NCBI GenBank assembly: GCA_017508135.1
Contig: JAFVZN010000037.1
Coordinates: forward strand, 1 to 64,000
Direction of reading: 5' to 3'
Length of the DNA: 64,000 nt
From: Lentisphaeria bacterium
GTDB lineage: Bacteria > Verrucomicrobiota > Lentisphaeria > Victivallales > Victivallaceae
Part shown: positions 16,044 to 25,366 of the stretch, piece after piece
Layout of the letters: every line of letters begins with the position of its first letter
Numbering within the stretch: the stretch's first letter is position 1
Notes under the pieces: model-generated
Seen by the model: only the letters and a program-made list of their open reading frames with translations
The model's database searches: none
Told to the model about the DNA's origin: nothing
Translations under genes and position numbers: made by a program

Positions 16044-18599
16044 TCAGATGACGATGTTGATCAGACGGCCGGGGACATAGATGACCTTGCGGGGTTCTTT
16101 TCCCTGGATGGCGGCGATGACGGAAGAGTCCTGTAAAGCGAGGGCTTTGGCATCATCGGCGGAGCAGTCGGCAGGCATCATGATACGTGCTTTGGGCTTA
16201 CCGAGGACCTGGACGAGGATTTCGACTTCGGAGAGGGCGAGATATTTTTCGTCATAGTCGGGCCAGGGGACATAAGCGATAGTGTCGTTATGACCGAGGA
16301 AGTGCCAAAGTTCTTCGCCGAGGTGGGGGGCGAAGGGTGAGAGCATGATGGTGAAGAGTTCGGCGGCATAGCGCGGGAGAGTGGAACACTTGCTCATGTC
16401 GTTGAGACAGACCATGAGTGCGCTGATGGCGGTATTGAAGCCGAAGGAGTCGAGGTCGGAGGAGACTTTCTTCAAGGTGGAGTGCAAAGTACGCATAAGT
16501 TCCTTGGAGGGGAGGTCTTCCGAGATGGGTGTCTGGGCGATGATACGGCATGCGCGTTTGAGGAAGCGGTGAACACCTTCGACACCGGTGGTGTTCCAGG
16601 GTTTGGTAGCTTCGAGGGGTCCCATGAACATTTCGTAGAGTCGCATGGAGTCGGCGCCGTATGCGGCGATGACATCGTCGGGGTTGACGACGTTGCGGAG
16701 GCTCTTGGACATTTTTGCGGGGAACTCGACGAGGGCGGCGCCGTCGGATTTCCGGACGGGACCGTTGGGGGTGAAGTCGACCTGGTCGGTGGGGACGAGG
16801 ACGCCGCGGGGATCTTTGTAGCTGATACCGAGGATCATGCCCTGATTGACGAGTTTCTGGAAGGGTTCTTTGGTGGAAACGTAACCGAGGTCAAAGAGGA
16901 CCTTGTGCCAGAAGCGGGCGTAGAGGAGGTGAAGGACGGCATGTTCAGCACCGCCGACGTAGAGGTCGACGGGCATCCAGTATTTTTCGATATCCTTATC
17001 CCAGGCGGCGGAATCGTTGTTGGGGTCGAGATAACGGAGGTAGTACCAGCAGGAACCAGCCCACTGGGGCATAGTGTTGGTTTCGCGGCGGCCGCGGCGA
17101 CCGGTTTTGGGGCAGACGTAGTTGAGCCAGTCGGAAGCCTTGGAGAGGGGCGGTTCGCCGGTGGCGGCGGGTTTGAAGTCGGGCATTTCGGGCAGGCGGA
17201 CGGGGAGTTCGGCATCATCGACGAGTTCGACGGAACCGTCTTCAAAGTGGATGATGGGGAAGGGTTCGCCCCAGTAACGCTGACGGGAGAAGAGCCAATC
17301 GCGGAGTTTGTATTTGACCGCTTCTTTGCCTTGACCGCGGGCGGCGAGCCAGGCGGTGGCGGCGGGTTTGGACTGAGCGACGGACATCCCGTTGAGGTCG
17401 AGACCGTCGGAGTTTGCGGAGTTGATGAGTTTACCTTCGCCGGTCCAGCAGGCGGTACCGGCGAGGACGGCGGAAACATCGACGTTTTCAGCGGCGGCGG
17501 CAGCGGGATCGGGTTCGATGATGCACTTGACGGGGATGTTGAATACCTGGGCAAAATCGAAGTCGCGGGTATCGTGAGCGGGGACAGCCATGATGGCACC
17601 GGTACCGTAGCTGATAAGGACATAATCAGCGATCCAGATGGGGATCTTATCGCCGTTCACGGGGTTGATGGCATAGCAGCCGGTGAACGCGCCGGTTTTT
17701 TCGGTGGAAAGTTCGGCGCGGTCGAGGTCGCTCTTGAGGGAAGCGGCTTTTTTGTAAGCATCGACAGCGGAACGGAATTCGTCAGTGGTGATGCGGTCGA
17801 CCGCAGGATGTTCGGGAGCGAGGACCATATATGTTGCGCCGAAGAGGGTATCCGGACGGGTGGTGTAGACGGTGATCTTCTCACCGGCGGTGGTATCGAA
17901 GATGACTTCAGCACCGGTGGATTTACCGATCCAGTTGCGCTGCATTTCTTTGACGCCTTCGGGCCAGTCGAGATCTTCAAGATCGTTGAGGAGGCGTTCG
18001 GCGTATTCGGTGATGCGGAGCATCCACTGCTTCATGGGGCGGCGTTCGACGGGGTGGTTACCGCGTTCACTGCGGCCGTTGATGACCTCTTCGTTGGCGA
18101 GGACGGTACCGAGAGCGGGACACCAGTTGACGGCGACTTCATCGAGATAAGCCAGACCTTTTTTGTGAAGCTGTGCGAAGATCCACTGGGTCCATTTGTA
18201 GTATTTGACATCGGTGGTGTTGATTTCGCGGTCCCAGTCGTAGCTGAAGCCGAGAGATTTGATCTGTTCACGGAAGTGGTCGACGTTTTTCTGAGTGGTG
18301 ATCGAGGGGTGGGTCCCGGTTTCGACGGCGTATTGTTCAGCGGGAAGACCGAAAGCGTCCCAGCCCATGGGGTGAAGGACGTTGAAGCCTTTCATGCGCT
18401 TGTAGCGGCAGATGATATCGGTGGCGGTATAACCTTCGGGGTGACCGACATGAAGCCCGGCACCGGAGGGGTAGGGGAACATATCGAGGCAGTAAAATTT
18501 GGGTTTATCGACAAAGTTTTCGGTACGGAAAGTTTTGTTTTCCTCCCAGAAACGCTGCCATTTTTTTTCAATGGCACTGAAATCATATTCCGGATTCAT
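16044..18599 (-). CDS. leuS: leucyl-tRNA synthetase
   Basis: An 851-residue class Ia synthetase that charges tRNA-Leu. The HIGH motif appears as HVGH (about residue 50, [13 protein letters not shown]) and KMSKS as [15 protein letters not shown] (about 625). The editing domain lies between (about 230-420, with [20 protein letters not shown] and [19 protein letters not shown]). Length matches bacterial LeuRS. The start lies near a GGAG, and a separate promoter (18646-18674) lies between recR and leuS. A 734-residue open frame on the opposite strand is a by-product of codon use. Confidence 0.97.
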   Translation of the reverse strand: MNPEYDFSAIEKKWQRFWEENKTFRTENFVDKPKFYCLDMFPYPSGAGLHVGHPEGYTATDIICRYKRMKGFNVLHPMGWDAFGLPAEQYAVETGTHPSITTQKNVDHFREQIKSLGFSYDWDREINTTDVKYYKWTQWIFAQLHKKGLAYLDEVAVNWCPALGTVLANEEVINGRSERGNHPVERRPMKQWMLRITEYAERLLNDLEDLDWPEGVKEMQRNWIGKSTGAEVIFDTTAGEKITVYTTRPDTLFGATYMVLAPEHPAVDRITTDEFRSAVDAYKKAASLKSDLDRAELSTEKTGAFTGCYAINPVNGDKIPIWIADYVLISYGTGAIMAVPAHDTRDFDFAQVFNIPVKCIIEPDPAAAAAENVDVSAVLAGTACWTGEGKLINSANSDGLDLNGMSVAQSKPAATAWLAARGQGKEAVKYKLRDWLFSRQRYWGEPFPIIHFEDGSVELVDDAELPVRLPEMPDFKPAATGEPPLSKASDWLNYVCPKTGRRGRRETNTMPQWAGSCWYYLRYLDPNNDSAAWDKDIEKYWMPVDLYVGGAEHAVLHLLYARFWHKVLFDLGYVSTKEPFQKLVNQGMILGISYKDPRGVLVPTDQVDFTPNGPVRKSDGAALVEFPAKMSKSLRNVVNPDDVIAAYGADSMRLYEMFMGPLEATKPWNTTGVEGVHRFLKRACRIIAQTPISEDLPSKELMRTLHSTLKKVSSDLDSFGFNTAISALMVCLNDMSKCSTLPRYAAELFTIMLSPFAPHLGEELWHFLGHNDTIAYVPWPDYDEKYLALSEVEILVQVLGKPKARIMMPADCSADDAKALALQDSSVIAAIQGKEPRKVIYVPGRLINIVI

Positions 18600-18645
18600 T
18601 ATAAATTCTCCAAGTTGAAAATCAATAAATATTCAATCAATAATA

Positions 18646-18674
18646 AATATATCACAGAAAGGGATATTTTTCAA
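18646..18674 (-). promoter_or_regulatory. promoter of leuS
   Basis: On the minus strand: TTGAAA (18674-18669), 17-bp spacer, TATATT (18651-18646), 47 bp before the leuS start and just after the recR stop. Confidence 0.65.
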
Positions 18675-18675
18675 G

Positions 18676-19284
18676 TCAATCTTTGATAGTAATTCTGCCG
18701 GAAAAAGCCGCCGCCACGGTGGCACCATCGGCAAAGGAGAGGTTGGCACCGGCAGGCAAGCCCTGAGCCGGGCGGGAAAGTTCCACGGACAGATCTTTGA
18801 GGAGGTCGGCGATGTAAGCGGTGGTGGCACGGCCTTCGACATCCGAACTCAGAGCGATGATGACCTCTTTGACCTCCGGCATGGCGGCGCGCTTCAAGAG
18901 GAGCGGGAAGTTGAGATTTTCGCCGTTTTCGCCGTCAAGAGGAGAAAGTTTTCCTCCCAGCACCAGATATCTGCCGCGGTAAGCACCGCCTTTTTCCACG
19001 GCGAGAAGCTGGGAAACCGTTTCGACGACACATAATTGTGAGATATCACGGCGGGGATCGGCGCAGACCGGACAGAGATCGCCGTGTTCAGCACAACTGC
19101 CGCATTCGGGGCATGGAGTTATCTCCTCTGCCATCCGGCGCAGAGCGGAACTGAATGATGAAATATCCGCTTTTTCCCATTCCAGCAACGCCAGAACCAG
19201 ACGTTCGGAACCGCGCTTGCCGACACCGGGAAGCTGTTTTAAAAATGTGATGACCTCTTCGATCGCAGCCGGGTATGAATTCAT
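18676..19284 (-). CDS. recR: recombination mediator RecR
   Basis: A 202-residue RecR, which with RecO (and RecF) loads RecA at gaps in single-stranded DNA. A helix-hairpin-helix (KQLPGVGKRGSERLVLALL) lies at about 15-33. A four-Cys zinc finger follows (CPECGSCAEHGDLCPVC, about 58-74), then a Toprim domain (CVVETVSQLLAVEKGGAYRG, then LSSDVEGRATTAYIADLL) and the C-terminal motif AQGLPAGANLSFADGATVAAA. It overlaps the end of mrdA by 4 bases (ATGA) and is the last gene of the icd-ATPase-mre operon. dnaX and ybaB, its usual partners, are absent here. Confidence 0.95.
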   Translation of the reverse strand: MNSYPAAIEEVITFLKQLPGVGKRGSERLVLALLEWEKADISSFSSALRRMAEEITPCPECGSCAEHGDLCPVCADPRRDISQLCVVETVSQLLAVEKGGAYRGRYLVLGGKLSPLDGENGENLNFPLLLKRAAMPEVKEVIIALSSDVEGRATTAYIADLLKDLSVELSRPAQGLPAGANLSFADGATVAAAFSGRITIKD

Positions 19285-21188
19285 TGTTCAGTATCCTCCA
19301 GAGTTTGAATGATGCCGGACGTGGCGGGAGTCCGCAGTAAGAAACGTTCAAAAAAAGCAGCTGCCAGAGGGGCACAGCTGCTGCCGCCGGAGTCGCCGTC
19401 TTCAATGGTCACCGCGATGGCGTATTTGCGCTGCCGGTAAGTGGTGAAGGCGATAAAGTGGGTCATGTTGCGCTCTTTTTTGCGGAGACCGAACTCCGCA
19501 GTACCGGTTTTGCCGTAAACAGTCAAATTTGCGGCTTTTCCGCGCCTGCCGGAACCGCGTTCCGCATTCACCACCCGGAACATGCCGTTGCGGACAATTG
19601 CCAGCATTTCAGGAGAAACCCCCAACGTTCCGGTGCAGACGGCTTTGCGCTGGTAAACAGTTTCCCTGCCGTGGTCGAGAACCTGGGCGATGATGTGCGG
19701 ACGGTAGAGTTTGCCGCCGTTGCACAGTGCCGCCGTGAAACGCACCATTTGGAGCGGTGTCATCGAAATAAATCCCTGACCGATGGAGAGCATGGCGGTG
19801 TCGGCATCGTTCCACGGTATGCGGTAAAGGCGTTTTTTCTTTTCCGGATCCGGGAAACTGCCGGAGCTTTCACCGATCTCAATGCCGCTTTTTTCTCCCG
19901 TGCCGACCCGGGAAAGTATCTCCTGCAAGGGGGGAAGCCCCACCCGGAGAGATTGATGTATCATGTAGGTGTTGCAGGATTTTTCCAGAGCGGTCTCCAT
20001 ATCCACGTCCGCTTCGGAATAACGGTGGGCAAGACAGCGGATGGTGGTGTTTTTCACTTCAATATTGCCGGAACAGAAGACCTTTTCCTTCGGATCGATA
20101 CCACTTTTGAGCAACGCCAGACAGATCAGCGGCTTCAAGGTCGATCCCGGCGGATAAATACCGCCCGTCGTACGGTTTATCAGCGGTTTGCCGGGGGAGT
20201 CCAGCAGAGAGCGATAATATTCCGGGGACAAACGGGGGGTGAAACGGCGCAGATCGTAGGATGGAGAGGTGGCGGCACAGATGATGTCACCGTTGTCGGC
20301 ATCCATGACAATAAGAGAACCGGTTTTGCCGGTAAGGAGTTTTTCTGCGATACGCTGGGCGCGGCTGTCGATGGTCAGATAGACATCGTTGCCGTGAACC
20401 GGTTCCACCCGCCCCCGCAATTCCTTGTGGACAAACCCCACATTGCTCACCTGAACGACCTGCCATCCGGGGGAGGCACACAATCCCAGCCCGGAACTGT
20501 TCCACTTGTGCGGCAGACGGTCGCAGACCAGTTCCACACCGGCTTTGCCGACGATGTCCGGCTGGTAGTAACGGAACTCTTTCCGGTCGGCGGCACTGCT
20601 GGCTTCGGCTTTGCGGGCGTAACCGATGATGTGGGCGGCAAGATGGCCGCAGGGATAGATGCGCTGGGAGGATATCTGGATATCCACGCCTTTCATCGTC
20701 CGGGCGCGTTCCAATATCAGTGCGCGTTCTTTCGGGGAGAGGTCGCGCAATACCGGGAGAGGCATACCGGGAGTGGTGTTGATGTGGCGGCGGATCTCCT
20801 CTTTGCCGGGGAAAAGTTTTCTGCCGGAGACTTCAGCCAGCTCTGCGGCGGCATTGCACATGGTTTCGATGGTGCGTTTGATACCGCCGCCGGTACGCAT
20901 ACCTTCCGGGTAGAATACCAGATCGTAAACGGTGCGGTTTCCGGCGAGCAGCTCTCCGTCGGAACTGTAAATACTGCCGCGCCACCCGGGAAGCCGGATC
21001 CGGCGGATGGATTGTTTTTCGATCCGTTCCCGGTGTTCTTCGCCGTGGTGGAGCTGCAGATAATATGCCCGCAGTATCAGCATGGTGAAAGCGATCAATA
21101 TCAGCAGAGACAACAGTACGATGCGGAAACGGTAGTCATCCAAAATCCCGATATGGGAATCTGAACGGAAACGGTTCTGATTTTTCAT
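19281..21188 (-). CDS. mrdA: penicillin-binding protein 2 (cell elongation transpeptidase)
   Basis: A 635-residue class B PBP that cross-links peptidoglycan during side-wall growth. An N-terminal membrane segment (about 20-42, FRIVLLSLLILIAFTMLIL) is followed by the dimerisation domain (about 60-240) and the transpeptidase domain. The active-site Ser is Ser349 in GSTLK, the SxN motif is SCN in EKSCNTYMIH, and Lys560 lies in GKTGTAEF. The place downstream of mreC-mreD with ATGA overlaps, as in many rod-shaped bacteria, identifies it as MrdA/PBP2 rather than FtsI. rodA is not adjacent. Confidence 0.95.
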   Translation of the reverse strand: MKNQNRFRSDSHIGILDDYRFRIVLLSLLILIAFTMLILRAYYLQLHHGEEHRERIEKQSIRRIRLPGWRGSIYSSDGELLAGNRTVYDLVFYPEGMRTGGGIKRTIETMCNAAAELAEVSGRKLFPGKEEIRRHINTTPGMPLPVLRDLSPKERALILERARTMKGVDIQISSQRIYPCGHLAAHIIGYARKAEASSAADRKEFRYYQPDIVGKAGVELVCDRLPHKWNSSGLGLCASPGWQVVQVSNVGFVHKELRGRVEPVHGNDVYLTIDSRAQRIAEKLLTGKTGSLIVMDADNGDIICAATSPSYDLRRFTPRLSPEYYRSLLDSPGKPLINRTTGGIYPPGSTLKPLICLALLKSGIDPKEKVFCSGNIEVKNTTIRCLAHRYSEADVDMETALEKSCNTYMIHQSLRVGLPPLQEILSRVGTGEKSGIEIGESSGSFPDPEKKKRLYRIPWNDADTAMLSIGQGFISMTPLQMVRFTAALCNGGKLYRPHIIAQVLDHGRETVYQRKAVCTGTLGVSPEMLAIVRNGMFRVVNAERGSGRRGKAANLTVYGKTGTAEFGLRKKERNMTHFIAFTTYRQRKYAIAVTIEDGDSGGSSCAPLAAAFFERFLLRTPATSGIIQTLEDTEQ

Positions 21189-21754
21189 GAGTTGCGCCTC
21201 CGTGATTTGCGGGGGTTGAGCTGGCTGCTCAAGACCCTTTTCCGGCGGTTGGGGCGTCTGGGGGAGAGTTCCCGCTTGATACAGCGGGGCATATTTCCCC
21301 TTTCGGCGAAGAAGTCAAACACGGAGACCATCAACAGCAGCAGCAGACTGCCGCCGCCAGCGGAAAATATGACGTAACTGAAAAAATCCGGTGCCGGCAG
21401 AGGCGTATTGCTGCTTTTGACCACCAGCGTTGCTCCGCAGGAGATGACTGTTCCGGCGAGTGCGCCGCCGATCAGGATCCCCGGAAGCTGGCGGTGTCCC
21501 CGGGTGATGCTCCAGTATGATGCCAAAAGTGCCGGAACGAAGATAAAGGTGGTGACACTGAAACTTCTGCCGTAAATGGCATCGAGGATGGTTCCGGCGA
21601 TCGCCGCTGCGGGGACACCGTACTTCCATCCGTATGCCATGGCGATGACGATGGAACAAAAACAGGAGAATCCGCAGAAGATGAAAAAATTCCCCACCAG
21701 CAAGTCGAGCAGCAGAAAGAGTGCCGTCAGGGCAATGGTTATAAATATCTTCAT
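21185..21754 (-). CDS. mreD: rod shape-determining protein MreD
   Basis: A 189-residue inner-membrane protein of the elongasome. About five hydrophobic segments (LTALFLLLDLLVGNFFIFCG, IVIAMAYGWKYG, VTTFIFVPALLASYW, VISCGATLVV, VIFSAGGGSLLLLLMVSVF) are followed by a very basic tail (about 155-189, SPRRPNRRKRVL). It carries the MreD pattern in which a segment with GxxxGxxxDxxYG (here GTILDAIYGRSFS) follows the second helix. It overlaps mreC and mrdA by 4 bases each. The basic tail is longer than usual and may contact membrane or DNA. Confidence 0.85.
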   Translation of the reverse strand: MKIFITIALTALFLLLDLLVGNFFIFCGFSCFCSIVIAMAYGWKYGVPAAAIAGTILDAIYGRSFSVTTFIFVPALLASYWSITRGHRQLPGILIGGALAGTVISCGATLVVKSSNTPLPAPDFFSYVIFSAGGGSLLLLLMVSVFDFFAERGNMPRCIKRELSPRRPNRRKRVLSSQLNPRKSRRRNS

Positions 21755-22653
21755 TTGATAATATTATCCTGTCGGGAAACAACGGTGACAAAACGCAGTT
21801 CTTCAAATCTCACCGCCGGGCGCAGGGCACAGTTGAAATCCGGTACGTTGCCGGATAACACCTGCTGATCGTTGAGATTCATCACCAGTTCTCCGATCTT
21901 TATACCTTCGGGGATCTTTCTTTCATATCCGGTGGTCATCACCGCTTCACCGGGGATGTAACTGCTGCTCACCGGGAGCATCCCGAAGCGTATCTCGGCG
22001 GAACCGGTTCTGGCATCGCCGGAATTGGTGAATCCGACGACATCGAGGTGTTTTTCAGAATTGTCATTTTTGTCGTATATCCTCAATCTTATTTTTCCGG
22101 AGATCTTCAACGCCGGATCAGCGATGGTTGCCACCCGCGCCGTCCGTGCTGAACAATCGCTGACGACTCCGATCAGAAACAGTCTGCCGTCAGTCATCGT
22201 ATCCACCACCGCATCTCCGGGGGAGATCCCGTCGCGGCTGCCCCGGTCGATGGTGAATCCTTCCCGGAAGTGAAGCGGGTCGCGCAGAATGATTTCTCCG
22301 GTGCAGAAGTTCCATTCGGGAAGGTTTTTGAGATCAAGTTTGCGGCGCAGGTCGCGGTTTTCGGCGAGGATGCCGGAGGCGGCGGTGCTGCGCAGAGCCA
22401 GTTCCCGGTTGCGTTCAGTTAATTTTTCGATCTGGCGCACCAGAGACATCCGGTCGAGAGAGAGCAGACTTTTGTCCCGGATCTCGCCGGTGGTGCCGCC
22501 GGAAAGTTTCAAATACGGGTAGAAAAAGTTGCCGGCAGCGCGGGAAAAGACGTAAGAGACCATCCGGAACCCGGCGGTGATAAAGATGATGAACATCAAT
22601 ATGCATCCGGCTCCGATCAGGATCTTATTCGCACTTTTCTGCTGCATACTCAT
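21751..22653 (-). CDS. mreC: rod shape-determining protein MreC
   Basis: A 300-residue bitopic membrane protein that links MreB, PBP2 and MreD. It has one N-terminal membrane helix (about 12-34, LIGAGCILMFIIFITAGF), a coiled coil (about 70-115, LVRQIEKLTERNRELALRS) and two periplasmic beta-barrels. Typical motifs are VVDTMTDGRLFLIGVVSDCSA and the late YIPGEAVMTTGYERKIPEGIKIG, which matches the MreC G-x-Y/S-P-x-G-I-x-IG signature. No mreB is in the window. ATGA overlaps join it to the ATPase gene upstream and mreD downstream. Confidence 0.9.
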   Translation of the reverse strand: MSMQQKSANKILIGAGCILMFIIFITAGFRMVSYVFSRAAGNFFYPYLKLSGGTTGEIRDKSLLSLDRMSLVRQIEKLTERNRELALRSTAASGILAENRDLRRKLDLKNLPEWNFCTGEIILRDPLHFREGFTIDRGSRDGISPGDAVVDTMTDGRLFLIGVVSDCSARTARVATIADPALKISGKIRLRIYDKNDNSEKHLDVVGFTNSGDARTGSAEIRFGMLPVSSSYIPGEAVMTTGYERKIPEGIKIGELVMNLNDQQVLSGNVPDFNCALRPAVRFEELRFVTVVSRQDNIIK

Positions 22654-23966
22654 AATTCACGCAACTTCTCTTTCAGGAGACGCTGGATATACTCTTCTCC
22701 GTACAGCGTCCGCATCAAATTGATGTTGAATTCATAAAAAAGTTCCGGGTCAGGACGGGTTATCATCTCGCCGGATGCAAGTTCGATCATGGTACGCCGC
22801 TTGTTCTGGTCGTGTTCATAGACTTTCAGGTGGCGTATCAGGGTACGGGGGGAGAGTTCGGTAAACTTTTTCTGCCCGAATTCTCCGGTGTATTCGGCTC
22901 CGATCAGCGAAATCAGATTGTCCGGCGGCCGCTGCATACCGAAGCTGCGGAGAAAATCTTCTATCATCTCGGCACAGCGCAGCTCATCAAACACCGGATA
23001 GGATATCTTTCTTCCCCGGGAAAGGATGCTCGCCGGAAATTCATAGTTCGCCGTCAGCACCGGCATCACATTTTCCGGGGGGGCAAAGGCACCGCCGACG
23101 TTGGTGCGGAAGCTGTACCAGTCGACTTTTGCCGGGTCGATGTCGTCAAAAAAGAGGACGAACTTATGATCTTTGCGCTTTGCCAGTGCGGAAATAAGCT
23201 GACTCCAATTTTCTTCCAGAGCATCGGGGTCCGCCAGTATCGGGATCAGATTTTTCTCTGCCAGCGCGTAGGATATGACCATGCTGGTCTTACCGTAACC
23301 GGGCAGACTGTTTATCAACAGCGGCAAATTGGTCTTTCCCCGGGCAAAGTCCCGGAAGTGTTCAGCGTATGCCGCGCGCACTCCGGGATAACCGAAGAAG
23401 CCGGAAACGTTCCGGACGGATACCGGTTCCACCGGAACGAAGTGTTGGTTCCGGTAACAGAAGACCTGCCCGGAGCTGAAAGGGTCGCACTCTTTGAGGA
23501 GTTTGAGCAGTCCGTCAGCATCTTCCGGCAGCTTTTGGAAGAGTTTCCGGCAGCCGGGGAAGATCTTTCTGTTTCCGGCAGCCGCAGTTTTTTCAATATC
23601 CAACTGCCGCAGAAAGCGGCACAGTTCCACGGCGGTATCGAGTAAAAATCTGCTGTCGCCGTCTTCCACATCCGGAGTTATCCTTTCCGGGAACACATCC
23701 ATGCGGGCAAAGGCATCGAAGAGTTCCCGCGCCAGTATGCGGGAGAGATCCTCCGCTTTACTCAGGTGCCGGAGCGCATTGAGATAATCGGCACTTTGCG
23801 CACGTTCCGGAGCGAGGTCACGGCAGCTGAGAGAGTGCAGAAATTCCCGGAGCAGAAACAACACTTCTCCCCCGGAGCTTTCCAACTTCCCGTCCGGAGA
23901 CGGGGTACAGAAAAGCACTTGGAAATTTCCGCACTGGCCGGCGGCGGTTTTCACCTCTTCCGCCAT
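22650..23966 (-). CDS. AAA+ family ATPase (DUF815-like)
   Basis: A 438-residue P-loop ATPase. The N-terminal 200 residues are helical and unassigned. The Walker A motif is SLPGYGKTS (about 222-230) and the Walker B motif is KFVLFFDDID (about 268-277). A sensor-like segment VMPVLTANYEFP follows, then a C-terminal lid (RTLIRHLKVYEHD). This layout matches DUF815-type ATP-binding proteins, whose role is unknown. It lies 5 bp after icd and overlaps mreC by 4 bases, so it is translated with the cell-shape genes. Whether it acts in cell-shape control is inference from gene order only. Confidence 0.75.
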   Translation of the reverse strand: MAEEVKTAAGQCGNFQVLFCTPSPDGKLESSGGEVLFLLREFLHSLSCRDLAPERAQSADYLNALRHLSKAEDLSRILARELFDAFARMDVFPERITPDVEDGDSRFLLDTAVELCRFLRQLDIEKTAAAGNRKIFPGCRKLFQKLPEDADGLLKLLKECDPFSSGQVFCYRNQHFVPVEPVSVRNVSGFFGYPGVRAAYAEHFRDFARGKTNLPLLINSLPGYGKTSMVISYALAEKNLIPILADPDALEENWSQLISALAKRKDHKFVLFFDDIDPAKVDWYSFRTNVGGAFAPPENVMPVLTANYEFPASILSRGRKISYPVFDELRCAEMIEDFLRSFGMQRPPDNLISLIGAEYTGEFGQKKFTELSPRTLIRHLKVYEHDQNKRRTMIELASGEMITRPDPELFYEFNINLMRTLYGEEYIQRLLKEKLREL

Positions 23967-23971
23967 GATTT

Positions 23972-25225
23972 TTACATCCGTTCGATGACAGCTTTGGCAA
24001 AGCCGGAACAGCTGACTTCGGTGGCGTTGTCTGCCAGACGCGCCAGATCGTAAGTGACCACTTTGTCCGCGATCGCCGCCGCGATACCGGAGGTCAGCAC
24101 GTCAGCGGCTTCGGTCCAGCCCAGGTGGCGCAACAACATATCGCCGGAGAGGGCGAGACTGCAGGGGTTGACCTTGTCCATGCCCGCATACTTGGGAGCA
24201 GTACCGTGGGTGGCTTCAAAGAGAGCGTGTCCGGTCATGTAGTTGATGTTGGCACCCGGAGCGATACCGATACCGCCGACACAGGCGGCAAGAGCATCGG
24301 AAACGTAGTCGCCGTTCAGATTGAGCGTGGCGATGACGTCGTATTCATCCGGACGGGTGAGGATCTGCTGGAGGAAAGCATCGCAGATGCAGTCCTTGAC
24401 CAGAATTTTGCCTTCCGGAGCTTTCCAGTCGCAATCGGCGGCGGGGATGGCATAATCAGCGTATTCTCTGCGCACCAGATCGTAACCCCAGTTCTTGAAA
24501 CCGCCTTCGGTGAACTTCATGATGTTGCCTTTGTGGACGAGGGTGACACTCTTGCGCTTGTTGGCGATGGCATAATCCAGTGCTGCGCGGATGAGGCGTT
24601 CACTGCCTTCTTGGGAGACCGGTTTGATACCGATGCTGGAAGTTTCCGGGAAACGGATTTTGGAGACACCCATGGTCTTCTGCAAAAAGTCGATGACCTG
24701 TTTGACTTCGGGAGTTCCGGCGTTCCATTCGATACCGGCGTAGATATCTTCAGTGTTTTCGCGGAAGACGATCATATCGGTCTTTTCCGGATGCAGTACG
24801 GGTGAAGGCACACCCTTGAAGTAACGCACCGGACGGACGCAGGCATAAAGGTCAAGTTTCTGGCGCAGAGCGACGTTGATGGAACGGATGCCGCCGCCGA
24901 CGGGGGTGGTCAAGGGGCCTTTGATGGCGATCAGGCAGCGGGAAATTTCTTCGACGGTCTCATCGGGGAGCCAGATCTCTTCATTGTAGACGGCGTTGGC
25001 TTTTTCTCCGGCATAGATCTCCTGCCAGGCGATGGAACGTTTTTTGCCGTAAGCCTTTTCCACGGCGGCGTTCCACATGGCGAGAGAAGCCGTGGTGATG
25101 TCAGGACCGATGCCGTCACCTTCGATAAAGCTGATGATCGGCTGATCCGGAACCTGAAGTTTTCCGTTTTTATCTGCGCTTACATACTCTCCCGCAGCCG
25201 GGCGGACGATGAAAGATTTTGCCAT
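23972..25225 (-). CDS. icd: NADP-dependent isocitrate dehydrogenase
   Basis: A 417-residue enzyme that oxidises isocitrate to 2-oxoglutarate. It is a close match to the E. coli Icd type: [11 protein letters not shown] near the start, the substrate loop around [25 protein letters not shown], and the metal-site Asp residues around [16 protein letters not shown] choice is supported by the Lys-Tyr pair in [12 protein letters not shown] and the Tyr and Arg in [12 protein letters not shown], which match the E. coli residues that hold the 2'-phosphate. It is the first gene of the operon with the ATPase and mreCD. Its NADPH and 2-oxoglutarate could connect with the ferredoxin oxidoreductase and transhydrogenase-like genes at 27-37 kb. 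Confidence 0.95.
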   Translation of the reverse strand: MAKSFIVRPAAGEYVSADKNGKLQVPDQPIISFIEGDGIGPDITTASLAMWNAAVEKAYGKKRSIAWQEIYAGEKANAVYNEEIWLPDETVEEISRCLIAIKGPLTTPVGGGIRSINVALRQKLDLYACVRPVRYFKGVPSPVLHPEKTDMIVFRENTEDIYAGIEWNAGTPEVKQVIDFLQKTMGVSKIRFPETSSIGIKPVSQEGSERLIRAALDYAIANKRKSVTLVHKGNIMKFTEGGFKNWGYDLVRREYADYAIPAADCDWKAPEGKILVKDCICDAFLQQILTRPDEYDVIATLNLNGDYVSDALAACVGGIGIAPGANINYMTGHALFEATHGTAPKYAGMDKVNPCSLALSGDMLLRHLGWTEAADVLTSGIAAAIADKVVTYDLARLADNATEVSCSGFAKAVIERM

Positions 25226-25266
25226 GATGGTATTCTCCTTAGTGTTTACAGTATGGTATTTTTAAG

Positions 25267-25284
25267 TGCTATAATAATATAGCA
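25267..25284. promoter_or_regulatory. palindrome overlapping the icd -10 box
   Basis: TGCTATA, ATAA, TATAGCA is a perfect 7-bp inverted repeat that covers the predicted -10 of icd. It looks like a repressor site; no regulator is identified. Confidence 0.45.
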
Positions 25285-25304
25285 TACTCAATGTGATATT
25301 GCTA
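25276..25304 (-). promoter_or_regulatory. promoter of the icd-mre operon
   Basis: On the minus strand: TAGCAA (25304-25299), 17-bp spacer, TATATT (25281-25276), 51 bp before the icd start. The -35 is one base off TTGCAA. Confidence 0.5.
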
Positions 25305-25366
25305 TGTTATTACTGAATAAAATCTGCAATATAGCCAAAAATTAAATGATGCGGCAGGGGAAGGTT

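Noticed and set aside
15497-16051. Plus-strand frame starting MVLSVRFERTTCSLGGSR
   Set aside because: Its first codons are the reverse complement of tRNA-Arg, a common source of false genes; the rest is antisense to the lipoprotein.
16482-18686. 734-codon open frame antisense to leuS
   Set aside because: It mirrors leuS codon use (no stops on the opposite strand), encodes Gly/Asp/Val-rich low-complexity protein and has no ribosome binding site.
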